The position numbers and the translations under genes were made by a program. Under the pieces are notes generated by a model that saw only the letters and a list, made by a program, of their open reading frames with translations, searched no databases and was not told where the DNA came from. DNA of 64,000 nt, taken from positions 62,001 through 126,000 of the forward strand of contig JBAKBP010004266.1 in the NCBI GenBank assembly GCA_037953745.1, written 5' to 3'. Below are positions 33,843 through 43,274 of this stretch, piece after piece (within the stretch, counting starts at the first letter, position 1; every line of letters begins with the position of its first letter). Origin of the DNA: Lithodes maja. Its lineage: Eukaryota > Arthropoda > Malacostraca > Decapoda > Lithodidae.

Positions 33843-34137
33843 TTCTTTTCAACTGGGGGTAAATTGCAAAGTTCCCATCAAGATTTCTCCGTTATTTTGA
33901 AGATTGTGTGGCGAAATATGTTGCTAATTATGAAAACTTGGCAGACGGCAGTATCATATTTTCCCACTAAGAATTGAGAAATTAGATGCCAAGGGATTCA
34001 ATTTACGATCAGCTGGAAAAAATTGGACTCTAGTTGAGCCAAGTGGTTAACCGACTTTTGCACCACCTTGTACGACAACAATGGTTCTCTCAGCCACACG
34101 ACCGGGCCGGGTATAACTTCGTATGTTCCCAGGGTAA
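33843..34137. repeat. Dispersed repeat S (copy)
   Basis: GGCGAAATATGTTGCTAATTATGAAAACTTGGCA and the upstream CTGGGGGTAAATTG match 45700-45820 in the same orientation with differences. No gene. Confidence 0.6.
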
Positions 34138-34539
34138 GGATGTAGTATTCGGGCGTATCGCTTTGTTTGTACGCATACGGTTATGTTCCCGTCTATTTTG
34201 ACTGCTTAATTTGTCTGTTATTTGGCCCTGCTGGTGTTCTTTTATTTATAAATTATTATTTTACTTAAGCGTTGTTTCCAAATAGCCATTTTCATTAGTT
34301 ATTTTGTCTTTTTATTGTGTTCGTATACGTTTTGGTTTGTTTATTTTGCAAGTTTGACAATATAATTTGGCCCCTGCTGGTAATATACTGTATATGATGA
34401 TGACAATAAGTCATTGGGGGGCTTTGCCCCCCTCAACTTATTATTGTATCCCACGGCAGTCAAAATAGATGGGAACGTGATCGTGAGTACCAGTAATGTA
34501 AACAAAGAGGATGATACGCCCGAATACTACTGTACATCC
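34138..34539. mobile_element. GGATGTAG-ended MITE, copy 2
   Basis: Left end GGATGTAGTATTCGGGCGTA, right end TACGCCCGAATACTACTGTACATCC; inner paired blocks GTTCCCGTCTATTTTGACTG and CAGTCAAAATAGATGGGAAC. Extra AT-rich DNA (about 34230-34330) makes it longer than the others. Confidence 0.85.
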
Positions 34540-34549
34540 TTGCCGTTCC

Positions 34550-35240
34550 CAGTAAGCATCAAGAAATCTACTACTAAGGGATTCAATTTACCGTCAGCTC
34601 AAAAACAAATACTGTACAAGAATTTTACAGGGCGTCAAACCGGAGCTATTTTGTATAAAGACTTGAATGAATATGAGAAGGAATACATGAAAATTAATGT
34701 GAAATTGTGTTGTTTTGGCCATTCTATCACTTCCAAAGACAATATGAGAAGGAATACAAGCAAATTAATGTGAAACTGTGTTGTTTTGGCAATTCTATCA
34801 CTTCCAAAGAGAACATAGAAGGAATACAAGCAAATTAACGTGAAATGGCATTGTTTTGGTCACTTTATCACTTCCCAAGACATAATTTGAACTATAAACC
34901 CCAATTTTATCTTTACACATACAGTACAATAATACAAGTCTCCCTCACTATCCGATGCCCCGATTTATGATATTATTATTATAGGTTTTTAGGTGTTTGT
35001 TTGTGTTTTGGTTGGTCCCAAAACGCATCCCCATTTACCCCATTAATTCTAGGGTTTCGCTATATGATTATTCTACTGTATTTAAGTTCGGGTTTTCAGG
35101 AACGTAACCCAATCGTAAATTGAGGGAGACTTGTACAAGAAAATTAACGTGAAATGGTATTGTTTTGGCCATTCTATCACTTCCAAAGACAATACGAGAC
35201 GAAATACAAGAAAATTACCATGAAATTGTGTTGTTTTGGC
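34550..35240. repeat. Dispersed repeat R with tandem ~70-bp units, split by a MITE
   Basis: Units carrying AATTAATGTGAAATTGTGTT and CATTCTATCACTTCCAAAGA occur near 34690, 34765 and 34835, and again at 35140 and 35210 after the family T MITE. The start (CTAAGGGATTCAATTTACCG) recurs at 47270 and 33990. Confidence 0.75.
34935..35133. mobile_element. TA-flanked MITE family T, complete copy (199 bp)
   Basis: It starts CAAGTCTCCCTCACTATCCG after TA (34933-34934) and ends AATTGAGGGAGACTTG before TA (35134-35135). The uninterrupted TTTAAGTTCGGGTTTTC at 35081 is the empty version of the site filled in 22896-24641. Confidence 0.9.
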
Positions 35241-35244
35241 CGTA

Positions 35245-36842
35245 ATATCATCATCATCATCTCCGACGCCTTGCTTCCCCCTGGGAAACCCCCACTAGAG
35301 GATGGCCATGACAGAAACGTCTCCAAGCTACTTTGTCAAGACATGCCTCCTTTGCCCGTGCCACTACGTGGAAGTTTTTCTTCAATATATTTTTCCACTT
35401 TCTTTTCCCATACCATAGGTGGTCTTCCACTACTAGCGGTTCCACTCACCTGACTCCCATATATCTTTCTTGGCATTCTGTCTTCATCCATTCTCTGAAC
35501 ATGACCATACCACCTCAAAGTACTTCTCTTTATCCACTCAACCACACCACAATCAATGCCCAAAGCCTGCTCTTCCATTCCAAAGGACTCGTACACTTCC
35601 CTATTACTTGGCCCATCTAGCCTATTCATGCCAGCTGCCATTCTGAAAAAGCTCATCTCCACAGCTCTTAGTTTGAAGAGGTCCTCGTCACTTGCCGTCC
35701 ATGTCTCGCTTCCATACGAGAGTGTTGGGAGCAGCACACTGTTTCTCAGTGACTTTTTGACTTCCTGGCTAACCATTCTTCCTTTGAGAATACTATCAAG
35801 TTCTCCAATCACTTTTCTCCCTTGCATTTTTCTCTCTTTTATCTCACTCTCCATTTTACCATATTTGCATAGTACAGCTCCCAAATACTTGAAACTTTCA
35901 ACCTCTTCTAGTACCTCATTTTTCAATTTTATTTTACAACTTTTCTTGTGTTCTTTCTTGATTCTATATTTGTCCTTAAAATCTATAGTTTCATGCATTC
36001 TTCTCTCAAACACCATTACCTTACATTTCCCTACATTGACCTTTAACTTTCTCTTTTCACATACCCTGTCAGTCAGTGACCACTCTCTGAAGTTCTTCAG
36101 CATTTTCCGCCAACAGGACTGCATCGTCCGCATATAGGCATGTTAAAATCTTCCATGTTCTTCCCTCTGATTCCAGTCTAGCTCCCACACCCATTGATAC
36201 AGCCCTACATTCCCTGATCACTCCATCCATGTATATATTGAACAACCAAGCTGACATGACACATCCCTGTCTTACACCTACATTGACCTCAAAACTTTCA
36301 CTTAACTTATCCCCTACCTTCACATTTGCCATTGCATTCCTATAAAAAGATTTTACTGCCATTAGCAACTTTCCTCCCACACCATATACTGTTAACACAT
36401 CCCACAGGCCCTCCCAGTCTACTTTGTCGTAGGCTTTTTCCAAATCCATGAATGCTGCATAGAGTTTTCTGTTTTTGGCCAGATACTTCTCTACCAACAA
36501 TCGCATTGAGGCTATCTGGTCAACGCAGCCCCTGCCCTTTCTGAAACCTCCCTGTTCCTCGCCTATTTTGTCATCCGTTATCTTCTGTAGCCTCTGTGTT
36601 ACTACTCTTGCGTGTACCTTTCCAGGTATGCTAAGCAAGCTAATTCCCCTATAATTCTTACACTCTTCTTTACAACCCTTCCCTTTGTACAAGGGTACTA
36701 TCACTGCTTTCCTCCAGTCCTCTGGTACACTTTCCTTTTCCCATGCTAATTTACATAACCTATGCATTATGTCAACAGCTTCTTCTCCTCCATATCTCAG
36801 CATTTCACCTGGGATGTTATCTACTCCAGCAGCTTTGCTGTA
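35245..36842 (-). pseudogene. RTE-like LINE fragment: reverse transcriptase and C-terminus
   Basis: Minus-strand frames 36803-36069 and 36133-35336 overlap across a frameshift. The first has YRGISLLSIPGKV, FMDLEKAYDKVDWEGLW (motif A), VGVRQGCVMSAWLFNIYMD (motif B) and LYADDAVLLAEN (motif C). The second has FKYLGAVL, LSYGSETW and the LRWYGHVQRMD C-terminal box. It lacks the endonuclease (5' truncation near 36842) and ends in a (GAT)n tail at 35247-35260. Close in organisation to the near-complete element 49172-52348 but clearly diverged. Confidence 0.9.
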
Positions 36843-36849
36843 ATATCAC

Positions 36850-37020
36850 TTCCCATATGTGTGAATTTGTGTTTTGTCTGTGTGTTCGTTGTTTTATTTT
36901 CTGTTTTGTGTTTTCCCTGTTCTTGCTCTGTCTGAGTCGGCCACCCCCCCAAAAAAAGAAAAGAAGGGGAAAAGAAAAAAAATAGGAAAAGTGGGGATTG
37001 GGCCTGAGTAAATATATAGA
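36850..37020 (+). repeat. SINE-1 tail fragment
   Basis: TGTGTGAATTTGTGTTTTGT and TGTTCTTGCTCTGTCTGAGTCGGCC match the SINE-1 tail; purine-rich DNA and a short GATA run (37017-37037) follow. Confidence 0.7.
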
Positions 37021-37149
37021 TAGATAGATAGATGGATAGAAGACATGATGATGCAGTATTTTAACGTCATACACTCCCTTGATAGCCAGGGCTAGGGGGG
37101 GGGGGTTGCCCTTGTTACAGGGACTTTACTGGACATTTACCATGAATCA

Positions 37150-37352
37150 CTATAGTCCATTCACTATAGGTAGGCCAGGAAACGTGAACCCTAACCTCTG
37201 TAACTCACTAACGAGTAGAGTAATCCAGCTAATATTTCTACCATTTGGGAAAGGTCAGGTAGATAATAGGTGGCAATTTACAGCCTATTTTCTCTAGCCC
37301 TTTTTGAGTTAGAGAGGTTAGGGTTCACAGTTTCTGGCCTACCTATAATATT
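37150..37352. mobile_element. Palindrome-ended MITE, family H (copy 2)
   Basis: ACTATAGGTAGGCCAGGAAACGTGAACCC at the left is inverse to GGGTTCACAGTTTCTGGCCTACCTATAAT at the right. The core (AATATTTCTACCATTTGGGA and GGCAATTTACAGCC) matches 20326-20533 and 47741-47966. Confidence 0.75.
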
Positions 37353-37890
37353 ATTTTTATTAATCTCACCACCACACCCCCAATGAAATTATGAATGGAC
37401 TTTCCTTACTTTCGGCCCGAGTGTCCAAACTCTTGACATTTACCCGTGGCAGACATAATTCAAACTATAAACCCCAATGTTATCTTTACATATACAATAA
37501 TAATGACTAAAAAGAAAGGACTAGGTGAGGGTTGGTCCTATCCAGAGTGAGGTTTGGCATCGTCTACCCAACCTTAGCTGTTTCTGTCTGTCTCTTTTAC
37601 TGTCCTACTTTTCCTTCTGGGGGCAGGAGGCTCTTCCCCTTGTAAAATTCACCTACTAGATGAGACAGAAAGGGCCGAGGGAAGTTAGGGAACGCGAATA
37701 CGGTCCCGGACCCTAAGAATTGGAACTTAATATGATGTTTCTGTTTGGTCTCTGTCTCGAGTCGGCCACCCCCAGCTATGAGGTATGTGCCTCAGTATAT
37801 ACATACAAAAAGAAATGACTAGGCTTTCATTTGACACCCTGTACAAGAATGGTTGACTCAGCCGCCGGATCGGGCCGAAGCCAACCTGAC
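37353..37890. other. 3' flank of the zinc-finger gene with repeat pieces
   Basis: It holds a repeat R end (37445-37500), a stretch resembling 21015-21060 (CCCAACCTTAGCTGTTTCTG), and a SINE-1 tail (37735-37805, TCTGTCTCGAGTCGGCCACC). On the minus strand this would be the 3' UTR or downstream of the zinc-finger gene. A minus-strand AATAAA at 37361-37356 is the nearest one I noticed, but it lies far away and may be irrelevant. Confidence 0.5.
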
Positions 37891-39275
37891 TCAGCCACAC
37901 TCCTCTACAGTATGGTTAGTTAGTTGTCTAGTGGTGGTGAACTGTTTAGAACACACCTTACATGTCAGGGATGATGATGGGGGTGCGGTGCGATGGTGCG
38001 TTTGAGATGGCGTTGTGGTGCGATGCTGTGATGGCGTAGTGGTGGTACGATGGTGCGATGGCGTAGTGGTGCGATGGTGCGTGCGTCGGTGGTGACGCAG
38101 CTGCCCCGGGTCGGAGAATGTCGCGTGACACTGAGGACAAGTTGCCGGCGCTGCGGAACCATTCCCCCCACCGCTGGCATGGACCCTACGGTGAACATTA
38201 AGGTGGGAAGTGGTGATAAATGTGGCGCCGCAGTCCGCGCAGGAGTACGGCCTCTCACCAGTGTGAGTCCGTCGATGGACGGTCAGGTGAGAGGAGGTGA
38301 CGAAACAAGCGCCGCAATACTCGCACGCGTACGGCTTCTCCCCAGTGTGCGTCTTCATGTGGACTTTTAGGCTATGTGCGCGGGTGAAGCTGTTGCCGCA
38401 TAGGGAACACGTGAACGGCTTCTCGCCTCGGTGCCGCCGTAAGTGTACCTGTAATGAGCCGTTCTGGGTGAAAGTGGCGCCGCACTCGTCGCACGTGTAG
38501 GGTTTGTGCGGCGCGTGGGAGGCCGCGTGCTGTCGTAACGCGGTCTTGTCGCTAAATACCGCCTCGCACACCGCGCACTTAACGCTGCTCGCCCCCACCA
38601 CCACCACGCTACCCAGATTATGCAGTTGTTTCTTGTGACGTTTCAATCCACTCTTTGAGACAAAATTTTGATCGCAGATATTGCACGTGTGAGAGGAGCT
38701 TTTAGAGAAGTGCTCCTTTATGTGTTCCTGAAGCTCCGTCTTTGAGGCAAATTCAGTGCTACACAGCGCACACGAGTTCTGAAGTTTTATGAGGTGGGCT
38801 TCCATGTGGGATCGAAACTCGGATTCCATGGTGAAATTCTGGTTACATTCAGTGCAGTGGTATGCGACGACTCGAACCCGCGTGCCTTTCCGGCCGTCCA
38901 CAGCGCCCCCCAGGACTTCCAAGCCTGTAGTACTGTCCACCAGATGTTCCTCCTTCCTCAGTTTACGGTTCCACGGGTCCTCCTCCTCGATCTCCTCAAT
39001 GGGTTCGTCCTTGATCTCCGGTGATAGGCAGAGTTCGTCCTTCATCTCGTAAATCCGTTCGACGATGACTTCTCCACCGACGGATTCCTGGCCCGTACAT
39101 TCTGTTAAGAGGCCCGAGGGAGATACCGTTTCCTCGATTAGGGTCAGGAAGACGTCTGGGGTTGGGTCGGAGCTTATCCCAGAGTCGTGGCTTAGGGACG
39201 ACGACGACGAAGATTTATTGAGATTGTCCCACGACGCCGGGCCCAGTTCAACTTCTTCGACCACCTCCTCGAACC
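37891..39275 (-). CDS. C2H2 zinc-finger protein, terminal exon
   Basis: The exon follows a minus-strand acceptor (TTATTTTAGTTGCAG ending at 39276) and runs open to TGA at 37891. In the joined 516-residue model it encodes about residues 56-516. An acidic Ser-rich region (residues about 60-190, with IKDEP, a sumoylation-type site) is followed by ten fingers. Nine are C2H2 at about 196-216, 224-244, 253-274, 289-309, 317-337, 345-365, 373-393, 401-421 and 435-455; the last, about 494-515, is C2HC. Fingers 5-8 have TGEKP-like linkers and would contact DNA in series; the others are spaced irregularly. A Thr/His/Ser repeat (about 456-485) from a GGTGCGATG minisatellite precedes the last finger. It is probably a nuclear DNA-binding regulator. 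No stop or frameshift is present. The target and orthologue are not recognised. Confidence 0.92.
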
Positions 39276-39317
39276 CTGCAACTAAAATAAGGTCGGGCGT
39301 TAGGTATAAAATGTATG

Positions 39318-39480
39318 GTATGTATGTATATACTCAGGCACATACCCCACAGCTGGGGGTGGCCGACTCGTGACAGAGCCCGAATAGGGACAACACAACA
39401 CAAAAACAAAACAAAACTTGCACACATCTACAGTAGGTCGCCCAGGAGAGGACCCAGAGACCCAGGTCCATTTTGAGGTC
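39318..39480 (-). repeat. SINE-1 tail and body fragment
   Basis: Plus-strand sequence CAGCTGGGGGTGGCCGACTC, then CAGAGCCCGAATAGGGACAA and GTCGCCCAGGAGAGGACCCA, is the inverse of SINE-1. The tRNA-like head is absent. It lies inside the zinc-finger gene intron. Confidence 0.75.
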
Positions 39481-39534
39481 CCCAGAAATAATTATATATA
39501 TTTACATGTACAATAAGATCACAGAGAGGAACAG

Positions 39535-40340
39535 AACTTAAGTGGGAATACAGAGACAGATTCCACAATGAAATGATGGATATTGAAAGAAGAATGGGTG
39601 CTAGGCCAGCTGATGTTAATAGTAAATGGAACTTTTTAGAATGCAGCCTCCTTGACACCACAAACAAAGTCTGTGGTAAAACAAGGGAACCACCCAGACA
39701 TACGTTCTCCTGGTGGTGGAACAACGATGTCGAAGCTGCAGTTCTTCCACCACCAGGAAAACTTATGTCTGGGTGGCCCCCTTGTTTTGTGGTATCAAAG
39801 AGGCTGCATTCTATAAAGTTCCATTTTCTATCAACACCCATTCTCCTTTCAATTTCCATTATTTTGTTGTGGAATCTCTCTCTATACTGTACTCCTCTAT
39901 TACGCACAACCATACTTTACTATTTGGCAAATGAACTTTCTTTCTCACAGGAACTCTACTTAGGCACATATCACACACTAGGAGCTTGTGTTAGGGGATG
40001 CATTCTTCACCTGGTATGATCTTAGTGTCTCTAACCCATTTCCTGTCAGATTTGCTGATAAGGAAGTAGTCTATCTGGCTACTGGAGCCACCTGATTCAT
40101 ATGTTATCAGATGGCTCATCCTCTTCCTAAACATAGTATTACACACCACCATCCCCGTGGCAGTACAGTGCTCCAGTATGTATTCGCCTCCCAGGTTCCT
40201 TCGGCCATAACCCTGTCCTCCGTGCACGCCCTCATATCCGTTGGCACATGCCCATTCAGGTCTTCATACAATTACTACCTTGCATTTGGCAACCACCCCT
40301 AGTAGTTCATTCCAAAACTCCCCATTAACAACTCAAAATC
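39535..40340 (-). pseudogene. LINE fragment (PHD-like family): endonuclease end plus duplicated inverted linker
   Basis: Minus-strand 40340-39985 holds the end of an endonuclease domain (GGEYILEHCTATGMVVCNTM, SSSQIDYFLISKSDRKWVRD). It continues with frameshifts into a linker (YRERFHNKIMEIERRMGVDR) down to 39740. The same linker is repeated on the plus strand at 39535-39720 (YRDRFHNEMMDIERRMGARP, then SWWWNNDVEAAV), giving an inverted duplication with a loop of about 20 bp. It lies in the zinc-finger gene intron. Confidence 0.8.
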
Positions 40341-40354
40341 TATTATATTTCAGA

Positions 40355-41165
40355 ACTGGGTGAGGAAATGCTGGACTGTGAACGTGGGGGGAGCTGTGTG
40401 TAGGCGTAGACCTAGAATGATGTGGGATCAGGTACAGTTGGTCAAAGTTCCAGCTGACCCACCCTCGCTTTGGGGCTCGCAGAATTAGCTGGCAATACTG
40501 GTGTAGTTGCCAATCAGTGAATATTTAATATTTAAGCAAATCTACGAACTTTGGGTGAATGTTCGGGATCATACATAGCAATGTATGCATTTTTATTTGA
40601 GATAGGCTTACTTTCCTTTGTTTAGTATAATATGTTCTAACAATTATGTAGAACTGAGCGATCTCCGCCATACCCATAGCTTACTCTGACTGTTCCTTTT
40701 ACTTATATACTTTCTAGATCTCAAGTGACGGCGTCTCTTCCGTGGATTGACCTCCCAATCTACCAAGATTTGGAAGCCAAAGCGTCACATTTTTCCTTTG
40801 CCCCTCAACTTTCTCTTCATAATTGCTGAGGGGCACAGGGCCCTGGGTGGGGCTTTGGTTTCCCGGGCGTTTCCGCACCCTCCTTAGCTCCCCGCCATGG
40901 AGTGGCTTCGGTCACCCAGGCTTTATTGTGGTCGGCAGGGAGGGTTCTTTGGGGGCGCTCGATTATGGCCTTGGCCTTATTCGGGGCCTTGGGGCTGTTC
41001 GGCCAGGCAGCTTGAGGAACAACAACAACTGTACCCAGGTCCGATCTTAAAATAATGAACAGAGGCGGCCCTGTTACCCTTAACAGGGCCGCTTGGAAAG
41101 CCACCATTTAGGACGCGAGACTGTAACCACATTCTCTGTGGACAAAACGGTCTTAAAACTTGTAA
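40355..41165 (+). pseudogene. LINE fragment (PHD-like family): C-terminus and 3' end, split by an insert
   Basis: 40355-40432 reads NWVRKCWTVNVGGAVCRRRP, then MMWDQ. 41036-41160 reads GPDLKIMNREAALLP and ends in the family's 3' region (CACCATTTAGGACGCGAGAC, compare 44920-44940). Between them is an insert of about 600 bp flanked by CAGGT on both sides. Confidence 0.7.
40433..41035 (+). mobile_element. About 600-bp insert with (AAC)n tail in the LINE fragment
   Basis: The LINE reading breaks at GATCAGGT and resumes at CAGGTCCGAT, so CAGGT appears duplicated. The insert ends in GGCAGCTTGAGG plus AACAACAACAAC and resembles the tail at 21060-21340. The pattern suggests a retroposon 3' end or a SINE. 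No tRNA-like head was found. Confidence 0.5.
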
Positions 41166-41168
41166 GTA

Positions 41169-42640
41169 CAGTCAGGTCTCGATATACACACGTTTTATAT
41201 ACTGTACACGGTTTCGTTTGGACACGGTAACCTCAAAAGCCTCAAAGTTGGCCACAACACGGAAAAGTCGAGATCATACACGGGTGGCGGCCCAAGCCTA
41301 GGTATATATTATTATGGTTTTTTTAAAGATTAAGAATGTTATTTATGCATCAAATGTTTGTCTGTCTAGGCTATCTATTTAATGCATTTATCTCCCTTAT
41401 ACATATACAGTATATAACTACTGTATGTTTTTTTTGTTTTTTTTTTAAATCTATGAATCATTTCTAATACGATGGAATTGAAAACAATATTATCCTTCCA
41501 ACACACAAATAATAAAATGAAAGAGTCAATAAAAATGTCTCCTTTGTCTTTTCAGAAAGTTAAGTCCGTCTGACACAATTTTGTATGTTATCGATCACTT
41601 GCCCCTAGCAACTCTCTCTCTCTCTAATGCATCTATCTATCTCCCTTATACATTAACATAACTACGGTATGTCTTACTTGGACTTTTTGTAATCTACTGT
41701 ATGAATAATTTCTAATGCAATGGAATTGAAAAATATATCCTTCCAGCACATCGATAAACAAGAAATAAGAGACAGCCAACAAAAATGATTCCCCCCGTCT
41801 TCTCTGCAAATAGGCGCGAGGTTCCGAGCGTCGGGAGATTTAATTTTATTTATTTATTGTTTTTTTTCCCCCACGGTATATTTTCGCCTTGATAGTGGGT
41901 CTACACAAAATCATGGGGTAATATTGTAACATGTTTTTAATTGACATTTGTGTCATTTTTGCTGATTATGAGTAGGTGGATTTTGTTTTCTTTAATTCCA
42001 TCATATCGGAAATGATTCACAGACTATATAGAGACCAAATAACATACACTTTTAAGTGTGTTCAATAGTTTTGCATTATCAATAGGGTTATAACTTCTTC
42101 TCTACTTTCTGGTCTATTGAACCATAATAAAGAGAGGGGGAGGGAGGGAGTGTCCCCGACAGTGACAACCAGTCTGATGATGATAATGATATGATGGACA
42201 ATATTTCTGTGTTCTCTGGTTTCGATGAGGACGATCAACATGCCTGAGAACCTGGAGGGGCCGATTTGCTAGCTGTAGCACAAGGCTTACCAATTCCATC
42301 ACAGTAACGGGGTCGGGGTTGAGGCCGGGACGGGGCGGGGCGAGGAGGGAGTACAGCGGCGGGGATATCTACTGAACATCAACACGTCTATTCACACAAA
42401 TAGGTCAGTAACAGGTACAAAACAGTTCTTATTGATGCTTAATGTATTCTATGTTATGTCATATATGATGTTGGTGGTATAATGTAATATAAGTCGGCTG
42501 AAGGTAGGCAAAAAGGGCCAAAAGGGGGACTTTGGGAAAGTGGCTGGAACGAATTAATTAATTCCCATAAGGCCTGTTATTTCTAAAACACGGTTTTGAT
42601 ATACCGTACAGGGTACGAATTAACCGTGTACAGTACAGTA
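41169..42640. other. Degraded DNA-transposon-like region with a ~249-bp tandem duplication
   Basis: The left edge TA|CAGTCAGGTCTCGATATACACACG looks like a Tigger/pogo terminus; the right edge near 42640 (AACCGTGTACAGTACAGTA) is only weakly inverse to it. TCTCCCTTATACAT at 41391 recurs at 41640 and the following ~170 bp are duplicated (ATTTCTAATRCRATGGAATTG). No frame longer than about 60 codons is convincing. It lies in the zinc-finger gene intron. Confidence 0.4.
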
Positions 42641-42726
42641 TAAGGCGCAAATCGTGCCTTGGTGAATTTAGATTACTAGATGTCCTTTTGGGCTAAACAC
42701 AAGGGAGAAGGAGGCTGGAGGCTTAC

Positions 42727-42903
42727 CAGTGACGTCGTGTGGCAATATGTACTGGCAGACAGTGGTTAGATCGGAGGTAAGGCCGTCATCTTCCAGGGAG
42801 GGATCCCCTATGAAGGTTACCCCTACCCCCTCCTCTAACACTACCCCCAACTCCGCCCCTCCACCCACCAGCTCTCCCCCCACCCGCGCCATCACCCACA
42901 CAC
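42727..42903 (-). CDS. Zinc-finger protein, upstream exon
   Basis: A 177-bp minus-strand exon has the acceptor TTTCTCTTCCTTCCAG (ending 42904) and the donor CACTG|GTAAGCC (GT at 42726-42725). ATG at 42892-42890 starts MARVGGELVGGGAELGVVLE; the exon ends in QYILPHDVT plus one base. That leftover base and the two bases at the start of the 39275 exon form one codon, so the phases match. Without the exon, the zinc-finger frame has no ATG near its start (it opens at the acceptor). The frame is also open upstream of the ATG to the acceptor, so a further coding exon beyond 42904 is possible; I see none in the window. Confidence 0.75.
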
Positions 42904-42944
42904 CTGGAAGGAAGAGAAATATTATTAATATTGTTATAAACACC

Positions 42945-43197
42945 AATGTAATAATAATAATAATAATCGTCTGGTTACTTATATAGCGCTCGTTCTCCTC
43001 CTTCGAGGATTCACAAGCGCTTGGCTTTCTTCAGTCTACCAGAGACCATTACCCATCCCCCTTGCTCATGGGGAGATGGTAACCGCCGGCTATATCCCAG
43101 AAAAACTTTTCAATCTGAGCGAGAATTGAACGCTAGACCTTCAAGGTGGGATTCAGGCACGCTATCAACTGAGGCAGCCGGACGGCTGTACAGTATG
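42945..43197 (-). mobile_element. SINE-3 with (ATT)n tail
   Basis: On the minus strand the head has TGCCTCAGTTGATAGCGTGC (A-box-like) and AGCGTTCAATTCTCGC (B-box-like). The body ends GAGCGCTATATAAGTAACCA followed by (ATT)6. The GCGCTATATAA plus ATT-repeat end resembles tails shared by many animal SINEs and L2-like LINEs. Confidence 0.75.
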
Positions 43198-43274
43198 TAC
43201 CGTATATAGTCAGGCACATATCGCCAGCCATGGCATAAGGAACAGCTTAGTATAGAAGAAAAAAAATATCTGGA

